From JAVKDP01 sp040222185 (GTDB lineage: Bacteria > Bacteroidota > Rhodothermia > Balneolales > Balneolaceae), in the NCBI GenBank assembly GCA_040222185.1, contig JAVKDP010000026.1, forward strand, positions 1 to 64,000: a DNA stretch of 64,000 bases, in the 5' to 3' direction. A program made the position numbers and the translations under genes. Every line of letters starts with the position of its first letter. The stretch's first letter is position 1. The notes below the pieces were generated by a model, which was not told where the DNA came from, ran no database searches, and was given only the letters and a program-made list of their open reading frames with translations. This document shows, piece after piece, positions 35,841-43,065 of the stretch.

Positions 35841-36080
35841 ATGAAAAGCAAAAGCTATCAGAAAGAACTAAATCTGATTTCGAAAAAAATTAAAGAGCTT
35901 CGATTGAATGCTGGTTACACGTCTTATGAGACATTTAGCATTGAAAAGGGGATGCCTCCACGTCAATATTGGCGGATGGAAAGCTCAACTACACACGATT
36001 TTAGGATGTCGAGCTTGCTTAAGATTCTCGAATTTCATGGAATGACTTTACAGGAATTCTTCTCGGGATTGGAAGAATAA
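35841..36080 (+). CDS. Small XRE-family HTH regulator
   Basis: The 79-residue protein is a single Cro/CI-type HTH: ISKKIKELRLNAGYTSYETFSIEKGMPPRQYWRMESS followed by a helix FRMSSLLKILEFHGMTLQEFFSGLEE, as in small XRE repressors of Bacteroidota (quoted only to show the order of helices: KIKELRLNAGYTSYETFS, then RQYWRMES). It is preceded by three TGAC-N6-GTCA sites, so autoregulation is likely. It may control the mobilization genes that follow or the divergent secreted-protein gene. Confidence 0.85.
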   Translation: MKSKSYQKELNLISKKIKELRLNAGYTSYETFSIEKGMPPRQYWRMESSTTHDFRMSSLLKILEFHGMTLQEFFSGLEE

Positions 36081-36317
36081 TCGATTTTTTGATGCCAGTA
36101 TAAGACTCATATAAGTTAGTTTTGATATACTCCAGTATTCATTGCTTGTCTCAATACTCTAGCTCTAAGTCCCAGTTTTCCTACAAAAGAACAAAAAGTG
36201 AACATTTTTTCTTGACGGCTTTTTAATAAGTTGATAATTACTCATCTCATAAATTAAAAATAGGATTTTCTTCCTATTTCATAACTCATCATCCAACATA
36301 AGGGAGTAAACCAAGAG

Positions 36318-36665
36318 ATGAACACAACATTGTATTACGGGGAAATAGTAGCCCGAATTTCTGGAAAACTATATTCAATCAATCGAGCGAATGATTATGA
36401 AGTACTATTGAAAAAGGATATGTCTTTCGAAGATATGCTATGCGATATCAGTGCCGATGCCGGAAGGGTCTTTGATACCTTTGAAGATCTATCCGGAGAA
36501 CATTTCATAGACTGGAGAAAAGCGTTGGATCATTACGCAGATGCCCTTTGCTCATTTATCTTAAGTGGCAGGATGCCAACCATGGCTGACATGATTACAA
36601 TGGCAACCAAATCCATGGAACTATCAAGAGCAGAGTGTTTAACCAACGCTAAGGCCGTGCTTTAG
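36318..36665 (+). CDS. Hypothetical protein preceding ssb
   Basis: The 115-residue acidic protein follows a reasonable ribosome binding site (AGGGAGTAAA at 36301-36310). It is mostly helical (SFEDMLCDISADAGRVFDTFEDLSG; ADALCSFILSGRMPTMADMITMATK) with no signal peptide. I recognise no family. It opens the run of short plus-strand genes ssb, 37345 and radC, which resembles the leading region of a mobilizable element, so a role in early establishment or stability is possible. It is separated from ssb by a highly structured 217-bp leader. Confidence 0.6.
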   Translation: MNTTLYYGEIVARISGKLYSINRANDYEVLLKKDMSFEDMLCDISADAGRVFDTFEDLSGEHFIDWRKALDHYADALCSFILSGRMPTMADMITMATKSMELSRAECLTNAKAVL

Positions 36666-36686
36666 GGCGTTCCCCCTCGCGACGCT

Positions 36687-36856
36687 CAAGGTTATACAAG
36701 CAAAAAAACAGTCTTCCCCACTTTTCCGCATTGCATTTGTGCAAAGTGGGTGATCCCCCTTTTCTGTTTTTTTGACCTTGCGCTCTGCTCACCCCCTGTT
36801 CGCCACATGGCAAGGGGTATGGACGACCCCATACCCCGTTTAATTAACGGGTTTTT
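36687..36856 (+). promoter_or_regulatory. Hairpin-dense leader upstream of ssb
   Basis: Nested perfect arms: CAAGG 36687-36691/36776-36780; CAAAAAAACAG 36701-36711 with CTGTTTTTTTG 36764-36774 (11 bp); CCCACTTT 36717-36724 with AAAGTGGG 36743-36750. Then a chain of overlapping hairpins: 36793-36817 (CCCC/GGGG plus GCC/GGC), GGGGTATGG 36814-36822 with CCATACCCC 36829-36837, and CCCGTT 36835-36840 with AACGGG 36846-36851 followed by TTTTT (terminator-like). Neighbouring hairpins share bases, so they exclude each other. Candidates are an attenuator, a single-strand promoter (Frpo/ssi type) or an origin. Confidence 0.65.
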
Positions 36857-36882
36857 AAACCAATGACATAAAGGAGAAAACA

Positions 36883-37281
36883 ATGTCAGACAACAACGTA
36901 AAGCAACACAATGAAAACCAAGAGAAGCTATTTGCAGATACCAATATCTCGATGAAATCCGGGAGGCTGGTAAAAGATGCAGAGCTTGTCGCAGAAGGTA
37001 GATATGTGAAATTCCGCATCGGTACCAACAAGCAATATGAACAAGATGGAGAGGTGAAGAACCTGGTCAATTACTTCAATGTTCTGGTTTCTCATAATCT
37101 GGAAGAAGCTTTTAACATTGCCAAAGAGCTGAAAAAAGGAGATTGGGTGTATGTGAAAGGGGAGGACAGCTCCAAAAGTGTGGATACCCCGGAAGGTCAT
37201 AAAGAAACTTCCGTAACCACCTTTGCCTGGAAAGTGGTTAAGAAAAGTACCTCCGAAGAAACGAATCCAGTTCCCGCATAG
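36883..37281 (+). CDS. ssb: Single-stranded DNA-binding protein (plasmid/element type)
   Basis: The 132-residue protein contains a compact OB-fold SSB domain: SGRLVKDAELVAEGRYVKFRIGTNKQYEQDGEVKNLVNYFNVLV in order, then LKKGDWVYVKGE and a strand TTFAWKVV (first segment spans about residues 26-70). The acidic C-terminal tail of housekeeping SSB is absent, which is common on mobile elements. It would coat single-stranded element DNA during transfer. A good AAGGAG site at 36871-36876 precedes the ATG. A structured leader lies upstream and a strong terminator follows 16 bp after the stop. Confidence 0.85.
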   Translation: MSDNNVKQHNENQEKLFADTNISMKSGRLVKDAELVAEGRYVKFRIGTNKQYEQDGEVKNLVNYFNVLVSHNLEEAFNIAKELKKGDWVYVKGEDSSKSVDTPEGHKETSVTTFAWKVVKKSTSEETNPVPA

Positions 37282-37297
37282 GGCCTTTCAACTCTAT

Positions 37298-37328
37298 GGA
37301 GGAAGCGTTACTGCTTCCTCCTTTTTTT
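37298..37328 (+). terminator. Strong rho-independent terminator after ssb
   Basis: Perfect 9-bp stem GGAGGAAGC (37298-37306) / GCTTCCTCC (37313-37321), 6-base loop and seven T residues (37322-37328). Confidence 0.9.
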
Positions 37329-37344
37329 ATCAAGGAAAACATGA

Positions 37345-37686
37345 ATGAAACCCAGAAAAAAATTAAAGAACATCATCAAAGACTTGCCCTCAACTATTGA
37401 AGCATTTGTAGCCGAAGAGGCATTAGAGTATGAAAATCTATCTCATTTTTTTAATGACCTTGCTTCACATGGCTGCGTATCAGGAATGGTTGGCTCATTG
37501 ATTTACTACCGCCAAACGCACCAGTTCTTTGATAACTACTATGAACAGATCAATGAGCTTCGATTAGAATACGAAGAGAATACAGGAACACAGATTCAAC
37601 TAGGCAGTGATCTGAAAAACACTCTTGCATGGTTCGCCTTTGAAGAAACAGCTTTTCAAATAGGCAGCGATTTAGGATTACTTTGA
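37345..37686 (+). CDS. Small acidic protein of mobile elements
   Basis: The 113-residue protein is acidic and helical (LPSTIEAFVAEEALEYENLSHFFNDLASHGCVSGMVG by parts: EALEYENLSHFFNDLASHGC, then YYRQTHQFFDNYYEQI). It resembles uncharacterised proteins carried beside radC and ssb on Bacteroidota mobile elements, but I cannot name the family with confidence. It starts just after the ssb terminator and ends 12 bp before radC, so it shares a transcript with radC. Function unknown. Confidence 0.65.
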   Translation: MKPRKKLKNIIKDLPSTIEAFVAEEALEYENLSHFFNDLASHGCVSGMVGSLIYYRQTHQFFDNYYEQINELRLEYEENTGTQIQLGSDLKNTLAWFAFEETAFQIGSDLGLL

Positions 37687-37698
37687 AAGGGTTAGTCA

Positions 37699-38133
37699 AT
37701 GAAAATCGAAGAAGTAAAACTCACTTATAAAAATAAAGTAAAGGCTTTGGATCGACCGAGAATTGCTTGTGCTGAGGATGTGTATAAAGTCTTTTTTAAA
37801 ACCTGGGATAAGGATCAGATTGAATTACTGGAAGAATGCAAAGCCATGTTTTTAGACAGGCAGCTGAGAGTCATGTCCATCGCCTCCATTTCTAAAGGTG
37901 GAATGAATGGAACCGTTGTGGATCTCAGAATTGTATTTGCAATGGCATTAAAAAGGCGAGCGGATAGCTTGTTGCTTGCCCACAATCATCCATCAGGTAG
38001 CTTGAAACCAAGTCAGGCAGATATTGGACTTACAAAACAATTCTATGAAGCAGGTCGAATTCTCCAAATCGAGTTGAAGGACCATTTGATTATTACCAAT
38101 GAAGGCTTCCATTCCATGATGAGTGATTTTTAA
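37699..38133 (+). CDS. radC: RadC-like JAB-domain protein
   Basis: The 144-residue protein is a stand-alone RadC JAB/MPN domain: VMSIASISKGGMNGTVVDLR, then the metal-site motif LLAHNHPSGSLKPSQADIGLTKQ (HNHPSG followed by S-x-x-D) and DHLIITNEGFHSM. The N-terminal HhH region of chromosomal RadC is missing. Such short RadC proteins are typical of plasmids and integrative elements of Bacteroidota, sometimes linked to anti-restriction or DNA processing; the biochemical role is not settled. It follows the small acidic gene by 12 bp. Confidence 0.9.
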   Translation: MKIEEVKLTYKNKVKALDRPRIACAEDVYKVFFKTWDKDQIELLEECKAMFLDRQLRVMSIASISKGGMNGTVVDLRIVFAMALKRRADSLLLAHNHPSGSLKPSQADIGLTKQFYEAGRILQIELKDHLIITNEGFHSMMSDF

Positions 38134-38569
38134 ACTCACTATCAGATTAAAGTACTGACTTCTTATCTATTAAATTCCGAGTGCATTCGCGCTCTCTCAT
38201 TCTATTCATCATTCATTCTCTCATACTTGATTTCTTAATATGGACATCGTTCTTAGAACAATGGACTAAATTGATTGCTACAGGAGCTAAATAGTGTATT
38301 GCTTTAGGCCAATTGACCTGTAACAAATTCGCTCCTCATTTTGTAGCCGTTAAGTCCCTTCTTGGTGCATTAAGGGGTCAACAGAACCAGCCCGAACATA
38401 GTAAAGGTCAATCCACTCATTTTTCTATCACACACCACGTCAGGGGAGATCAACTCCCTGAATACTTTACCATTCAATGCTCCTATAATGCAGTTGCAAT
38501 CAGTTATCGATACAAACGTAGATTAACCAGATTCTTGACAAATCTATGCTATAGGATTAAAGTCCTATT
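38134..38569. other. 436-bp intergenic region between radC and the integrase genes
   Basis: I see no convincing gene; one TTG-initiated frame here has no support. Two palindromic sites are visible: CATCGTTCT (38245-38253) with AGAACAATG (38255-38263), one mismatch and a 1-bp centre, operator-like; and TCAGGGGAG (38440-38448) with CTCCCTGA (38454-38461), a hairpin with one bulged base. It probably carries the promoter and regulation of the xis/int pair. Confidence 0.5.
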
Positions 38570-38869
38570 ATGCTTTTAAATGAAATCGAGATAGCGCAAC
38601 AAATTGGAAAGCCGTTGACTGATCTTTCTAAGCTTGCTCAGAAACGAAAAGTCAGAAAATTAATCCGGGATTCTGGAAAGATTCCACATGTATTTTACAT
38701 CGAAAAGAGAGAAACCTGGTGTATCCCCAAGGATGAAGTGGTAGAATTAATAAGATGTCAAACGAACTTAAAATCTTTAAAAAAACCAACTCCCCGAACT
38801 GGTACCTTCGTGGCACCATCCATGGTCAGAAAATCTACGAAAGCACAGGAATACCTCACCAAGGCTTAA
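38570..38869 (+). CDS. Putative excisionase-like HTH protein overlapping the integrase
   Basis: This 99-residue frame begins like a small winged-HTH/excisionase (EIEIAQQIGKPLTDLSKLAQKRKVRKLI, then VFYIEKRETWCIPKDEVVELI). Its last 38 codons overlap the integrase gene in another frame, so those residues may be unconstrained. Short HTH genes overlapping the start of an int gene are common and often encode the directionality factor. The start is an ATG preceded by an AT-rich region. It could equally be a leader peptide for translational coupling. Confidence 0.5.
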   Translation: MLLNEIEIAQQIGKPLTDLSKLAQKRKVRKLIRDSGKIPHVFYIEKRETWCIPKDEVVELIRCQTNLKSLKKPTPRTGTFVAPSMVRKSTKAQEYLTKA

Positions 38870-39972
38870 AAACGCCCTCCTCCAGCATTAAAGACTATCG
38901 AGAGAAAAGACTTAATGATCTAAGAGAAGCCTACATCTATGGCAAAGCATATTCCGCCACTTTTTTAGATGCAGCTCTTAACTATTTGAAAGCCGGAGGA
39001 TCACCAAGGTTTTTAGGAGAATATAATGATGGAGAGTGGACAGGTTTAATAGGGAGAATTGGTCATTGGAAAATTAGAGAAGTTACCCAAGAGCGCTTAA
39101 ATGAAGCTTGTCAGGAAATGTATGGTCATTGCACAGCTGAAACACAAAATCGACAATTCTGGACACCATTTATTGCCGTTTGGAAACATAATACAAGAGG
39201 GCAGAACCCATTATGCCCCGTTGTAGAATGGCAGCGACCCAAACGATCAAAATCTAAGGCAAGATCACGCAAACCAGCAACCTATAATGATGCAATAGAT
39301 TTTATAAACGCATTGTCTTATCCGGCAGCAAAAGTCATGTTCTTTCTGTTCTGGACTGGGTGCCGTCCTTTAGAAGCGTATGATCTAGAAACCGCACACC
39401 TGTATCCTGATCACGATTGGATTGCTTTGGATGAAACCAAAACAGATATGCCAAGGGGTATTCCCATCCATAGATGCTTGAAACCGTTATTGAGTTTTTT
39501 ACATCAACAGAATAATGAGCATGTTTTCCTGAATAAATCAGGTAGAAGATATCCTGATAATAGACAATTCAATAAGGCTGGCAGATTGATTTCCAATAAG
39601 GGAGGACAAATGGCCTCCCCACTTCATCATGCAAGAGATAAAACTGGGATCAATATAACACCCTATATGGCACGACATAGCGTTTCTACGCATCTGATTT
39701 GGCCGGGCGGTGTAAGCGATATGATCAAGGATGAAATTATTGGGCATTCCTCACAAAATGAAATGAGCAGGCATTATACTCACCTTCCAAGAAAGAGCTT
39801 GATTGAGGCGATTAATCAGCTACCATACCCAACAGCTTTGAGAGAAGACCTAACCGATCCGTGCAAAATCCGTGCACAGCATGAAAAGACCTACGGATCA
39901 AAAAGCGTTGAAACTCAAGCTGAGACTGAATTTGGAGACGTGGCCGAGTGGCTGAAGGCGCTCCCCTGCTAA
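38755..39972 (+). CDS. int: Tyrosine recombinase/integrase ending inside tRNA-Ser
   Basis: The 405-residue protein starts with a short beta-strand arm-like region (NSPNWYLRGTIHGQKIYESTG), then a core-binding domain and a catalytic domain with Arg204 (GCRPLEA), a Lys in DETKTDMPRG, Arg307-His308 (YMARHSVST, Tyr at the usual His position), His331 (IGHSS) and nucleophile Tyr341 (HYTHL). The style differs from the integrase at 15099. After the catalytic domain, about 55 extra residues follow; the last 13 codons are read from the 5' part of the tRNA-Ser gene and the stop TAA lies at the anticodon loop. That overlap shows an attachment site joined to the integrase gene. ATTs and 22-bp repeats flank it. 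Confidence 0.92.
   Translation: MSNELKIFKKTNSPNWYLRGTIHGQKIYESTGIPHQGLKTPSSSIKDYREKRLNDLREAYIYGKAYSATFLDAALNYLKAGGSPRFLGEYNDGEWTGLIGRIGHWKIREVTQERLNEACQEMYGHCTAETQNRQFWTPFIAVWKHNTRGQNPLCPVVEWQRPKRSKSKARSRKPATYNDAIDFINALSYPAAKVMFFLFWTGCRPLEAYDLETAHLYPDHDWIALDETKTDMPRGIPIHRCLKPLLSFLHQQNNEHVFLNKSGRRYPDNRQFNKAGRLISNKGGQMASPLHHARDKTGINITPYMARHSVSTHLIWPGGVSDMIKDEIIGHSSQNEMSRHYTHLPRKSLIEAINQLPYPTALREDLTDPCKIRAQHEKTYGSKSVETQAETEFGDVAEWLKALPC
39857..39878. repeat. 22-bp direct repeat, left of tRNA-Ser (integrase arm-site candidate)
   Basis: Two copies of ATCCGTGCA spaced 11 bp (39857 and 39868), ending CA. The identical 22-bp block recurs at 40146-40167, so the tRNA-Ser gene is bracketed by the same block 289 bp apart. 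This copy lies within the integrase coding sequence. Confidence 0.75.
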
Positions 39973-40026
39973 GGGAGTATAGGGTTTATAGCTCTATCGA
40001 GGGTTCGAATCCCTCCGTGTCCGCCA
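39934..40026 (+). tRNA. tRNA-Ser(GCT), possibly rebuilt by integration
   Basis: The 93-nt gene folds as a class II tRNA: acceptor GGAGACG / CGTGTCC, D arm, anticodon arm CTCCC-CTGCTAA-GGGAG (anticodon GCT), long variable arm (ATAGGG/CTCTAT with one G-U), T arm GAGGG-TTCGAAT-CCCTC, discriminator G and encoded CCA. One acceptor pair (4:69) is a G-G mismatch; GGACACG would pair perfectly with the 3' strand. This suggests the 5' half came from the element and the 3' half from the original gene. Its first 39 bases also encode the C-terminus of the integrase. Confidence 0.88.
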
Positions 40027-40145
40027 TCGCCCGCTCAGAACCACTTTCAGAGAATGTCGGAGTTCGATAATCACGATTTTTTGCGATTATTGTATAAAAG
40101 ACAAATGAGGAACACACAGTGAACAAATGACGAACATAGGGTTCA

Positions 40146-40167
40146 ATCCGTGCAAAATCCGTGCACA
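40146..40167. repeat. 22-bp direct repeat, right of tRNA-Ser
   Basis: Exact second copy of the block at 39857-39878, again with two ATCCGTGCA units 11 bp apart, 120 bp beyond the tRNA 3' end. Having copies on both sides of the core resembles the P and P' arms of an attP site. Confidence 0.75.
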
Positions 40168-40233
40168 AAGAATGACATCTATTGGTAGTTAATAACTAAC
40201 GAAAAAAAGCGAAAAGCCTATTTAACTTTAGTA

Positions 40234-40941
40234 TTAGGCTCTTAGCATGACATTTAAGAACTCGGGCAATTCCAGCTTTTGTTCATGCACATATTTGACA
40301 AGCCCATCTCGGGTGAGAAATCGGGTAATTCCATTTGGAAATACTTTGGTTTCAGCTTCAAGAAGACCTAACTCTACAGCTTTATGAAGATTAGCTTTCG
40401 TTTGTTCCATTTCTCTGGTCATTTGATAAAAGTGAGCTTGGATAGAAGGAGGTTCCTTCCCATGCCATAGGAAAGCTACCTCATAAAGCATCCAATGATT
40501 GTTCTTGTCTTCTTTCTCGAAATTGGCGTTCGGGAGTTGAACAGTTACTGGGATGGGTTCCTTATCTTTAGCTGCTTTGAATCGTTTTGTTCTATGATTA
40601 ACCGCAGGCTTTCCACTGGAAGATTTTTTCACAGCCAGATAATCCGCCGCAGATTGATATCCCATATAAATGGCAAATCCATTTCTGGTTGTCTTATTGC
40701 CTTTTGATTTTTTGTACTGAAAAATATTTCGGAAGGTAATGGCACTTATGGGAGCCCATGCATTCTTTTCATAAGCCTCTTTTAGCAATTCGTCTTCTTC
40801 AAGTCTTAAGTTTACTACTTCATTAAGATGCATTAGAAAGTCCTCGATATCACTTTCTTCCCATTCCTTGGGGTTTCCTCTGCCAAATTGCTCTTCAATT
40901 GTGGTTACAACGTCTTCCCAAAACTGATCCCATTTTTCCAT
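40234..40941 (-). CDS. Hypothetical protein divergent from the envelope/mobilization cluster
   Basis: The 235-residue charged protein has no signal peptide or membrane helix. The middle (TFRNIFQYKKSKGNKTTRNGFAIYMGY) and the C-terminal helix-rich part (REMEQTKANLHKAVELGLLEAETKV, then ITRFLTRDGLVKYV, winged-helix-like) suggest nucleic-acid binding. I recognise no family. Its start codon is 38 bp from a set of phased TTCGAAAA iterons, so it may bind them, as relaxosome accessory, partition or regulatory proteins do. That link is inference. Confidence 0.65.
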   Translation of the reverse strand: MEKWDQFWEDVVTTIEEQFGRGNPKEWEESDIEDFLMHLNEVVNLRLEEDELLKEAYEKNAWAPISAITFRNIFQYKKSKGNKTTRNGFAIYMGYQSAADYLAVKKSSSGKPAVNHRTKRFKAAKDKEPIPVTVQLPNANFEKEDKNNHWMLYEVAFLWHGKEPPSIQAHFYQMTREMEQTKANLHKAVELGLLEAETKVFPNGITRFLTRDGLVKYVHEQKLELPEFLNVMLRA

Positions 40942-40979
40942 ATCGGTTGCTATTAAGTGATTTTGAATAGGTTTTTAAT

Positions 40980-41031
40980 TTCGAAAACGATTCGAAAACA
41001 TATTGCTAAGATATTGAAAAGATTTCGAAAA
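40980..41031. repeat. Helically phased TTCGAAAA iterons
   Basis: Units begin at 40980, 40991, 41013 (TATTGAAAA-type, degenerate) and 41024, i.e. spacings 11, 22 and 11 bp, all on one face of the helix. They lie in the 181-bp divergent gap between the 235-residue gene and the plus-strand cluster starting at 41123. Candidate operator, partition site or oriT-associated protein-binding array. Confidence 0.65.
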
Positions 41032-41122
41032 GGTAGCCTGATTTATTTGACCCATCTTTGCTCTCGAAAGGTATCAAAGCCCTAAAAAATAAAGTGAATC
41101 ACTCATACAAAGAGGAATCCAA

Positions 41123-41557
41123 ATGAGAACACTGATGAAAAACCTGCTTAAAGGAAAAAAAAGATCAAATGAAAAATGTACCCACTTCGATGTAACAACA
41201 GCAGAGTTGGAAGAGGAGTGGGCGGAAAAAGCTGAAGCTAACCAGCAAAAAGATATCTCATTAGAAGTTACGCTTCGGCAGGCAGAATTGATGTTTGATG
41301 AAGCTCAACTCGCAATCAACTCGAAACACTATCGTCCCATCCATTCCATAGAGACTAAACTGTCCAAGGTTCAGGATTCTCTGGATCAAGTCAGCGAGCA
41401 TTTTGAAGACTATGTCGAATCGGAGCTAAAAATCATTCCCGATAAAACCTATGCCCGCATCGACAAGCTTCATGCAAAAGTAGCACGGATGCAATCCCAG
41501 GCAGACGAACATAAAACCCACGATCCAAACTCAAAAGGAGACCACCATGAAGGATAA
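41123..41557 (+). CDS. Hypothetical helical protein, first gene of envelope cluster
   Basis: The 144-residue protein is charged and almost wholly helical (AELEEEWAEKAEANQQKD; DSLDQVSEHFEDYVESELK), consistent with a coiled coil, and ends His/Asp-rich. No signal peptide or membrane helix is present. I recognise no family. The stop overlaps the next gene by 11 bp, so they are translationally coupled. The position right after the phased iterons and ahead of membrane proteins suggests a cytoplasmic subunit or regulator of that cluster. Confidence 0.65.
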   Translation: MRTLMKNLLKGKKRSNEKCTHFDVTTAELEEEWAEKAEANQQKDISLEVTLRQAELMFDEAQLAINSKHYRPIHSIETKLSKVQDSLDQVSEHFEDYVESELKIIPDKTYARIDKLHAKVARMQSQADEHKTHDPNSKGDHHEG

Positions 41558-42305
41558 GATCAATGATAAGCGGATAAAGAAAGCGCTCACTCACTTTTTG
41601 GTGTCTCAAAAGATGCTTTTCCTGATAAGCGCTATTCTATTCGTTACAGAATCTACGCTCTCCAGACCGCTATATATTAATGTGTTAGGGCTGGGAGAAC
41701 TTCTTGGAAGTGTATTGGCTTTAGGGATGGCGGTGCTTTTTGCCTTTCTCCCCAAAGTAGCAGCTAAGTTGTTTGCTCAAAAAAATTATGGCTTAGGCCT
41801 GATAGCCATATGCTGTGGCTTGGGACTTCTATCCTTTATTTACATTGGACAAGCAGAAGTAGCCCGTCAACTTGCCAACGATCCCTTGCCTGCTATTTTG
41901 GAAGTAGAGACCGATACCGAAACTAAATCCAATCTCCATGTGGTGGCAACGAGTCTGATTGCCCTGCTCTACATGTGTTCGGTGTTCTTGGGGTATTTGT
42001 TTTACCGAGATGAAAGCGAGTTTCACGACACCAAATTTGGGCTGTCCATGTCCAAGCTCGGTCGCGCATTCCAATATAAGCTGTTGCCACTATTTGGTCG
42101 TTTCCAACGAGCTGAGGCTAAACCCAAAATCATAGCCGAAGGTCGGGTGAACGAGCATATCAAGGAGTTGGAGAACAAAGAGTCAGAGCTTCAGCATGAA
42201 CTCGACCTCAAGAAAGCGGCGAGAAACTTTGAACTCGCCGTGCTCACTAATGCACGAAATCGCATTTCTCATGCCATAGAAACGGCTTACAGCACCGACT
42301 CATAA
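41547..42305 (+). CDS. Four-helix membrane protein with cytoplasmic coiled coil
   Basis: The 252-residue protein has hydrophobic segments at about residues 20-40, 44-65, 76-96 and 129-149, then a C-terminal 90-residue coiled-coil tail (NEHIKELENKESELQHELDLKKA). I recognise no family. It overlaps the preceding gene by 11 bp and is 19 bp from the MIDAS-protein gene. Possible roles are a membrane anchor for the mobilization machinery, in particular for the coupling ATPase that lacks its own membrane helices, or part of a separate envelope system; neither is proven. Confidence 0.65.
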   Translation: MKDKINDKRIKKALTHFLVSQKMLFLISAILFVTESTLSRPLYINVLGLGELLGSVLALGMAVLFAFLPKVAAKLFAQKNYGLGLIAICCGLGLLSFIYIGQAEVARQLANDPLPAILEVETDTETKSNLHVVATSLIALLYMCSVFLGYLFYRDESEFHDTKFGLSMSKLGRAFQYKLLPLFGRFQRAEAKPKIIAEGRVNEHIKELENKESELQHELDLKKAARNFELAVLTNARNRISHAIETAYSTDS

Positions 42306-42324
42306 CCCTAAAAACCATCGAACC

Positions 42325-43038
42325 ATGAACACGTTATTCTCACCTACTACAAAACTATTATCAGGGGCTTTTCTTTTGCTCATTGCTTGCACTGTTGAAG
42401 CACAAACCATTGAGTACGGCATCCTTCGGGATGTAAGCGACAGCTCTCACGAGCTTGCCTACCTGGACGCAGATGAAGTCTTCCTAAAAGTGCTAACTCA
42501 GTTGGATTTAAAAAACTCAACCAAAGGGGTAACGCTTCGAACAGCCGTATTTGGAAAAAGTAGAATTCCTGAAATACGGGTGGCCTTCCTGCCCGAACAA
42601 AATAGATGGTTTGGATCGGCCTCGGAGCGAACCAAACATATGAGGCAATTCCTTGCCAAAGCTAAGAGCGATATTGATTATATGGCAAGTCAGCCTACCG
42701 ATCAGGGGCTTACAAACCTATATCGGGCATTGGTGCATATGACCTCCCAGTTCGACTCAGAAGTAGAAGTCAAAGAGGTAATTTTATTTAGCGACCAAAT
42801 TGAGGCTTCCAGCATTTTTAATGCTACCGCCTATGCCTCTAATCCTGCCTTGCTGATGGAGCAGTACGACTCTATTACTAAAACCTTTGAGCAGGATATG
42901 CCATTACCCGATTTATCCGGATTCACCATCCATTTGATTACACCAGGAACAAGCGATCTCCATTTATGGATGTCTAGGTTCTGGAGCAAATTTTTGATTT
43001 CAAAAGGTGCTCAGGTAGAAGTGCGAGCTTCCTTTTAA
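42325..43038 (+). CDS. Exported von Willebrand A-like protein with a MIDAS site
   Basis: The 237-residue protein has an export signal; LIAC (residues 19-22) fits a lipobox, though cleavage after VEA is also possible. A complete MIDAS set is visible: DVSDS at residues 36-40 (D-x-S-x-S), a Thr in PTDQGLTNLYRAL and an Asp in VILFSDQIE. This is the metal-ion site of vWA domains, used for protein binding. It is embedded between two membrane-protein genes and ahead of the relaxase. It may mediate envelope or mating-contact interactions; the specific function is unknown. Confidence 0.7.
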   Translation: MNTLFSPTTKLLSGAFLLLIACTVEAQTIEYGILRDVSDSSHELAYLDADEVFLKVLTQLDLKNSTKGVTLRTAVFGKSRIPEIRVAFLPEQNRWFGSASERTKHMRQFLAKAKSDIDYMASQPTDQGLTNLYRALVHMTSQFDSEVEVKEVILFSDQIEASSIFNATAYASNPALLMEQYDSITKTFEQDMPLPDLSGFTIHLITPGTSDLHLWMSRFWSKFLISKGAQVEVRASF

Positions 43039-43065
43039 ACTTTTCAAAATCAAACCAACACTTTC

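Noticed and set aside
38313..38579. 88-codon TTG-started frame between radC and the integrase genes
   Set aside because: No ribosome binding site, no recognisable domain, unusual composition, and it overlaps the following gene start; the region looks regulatory.
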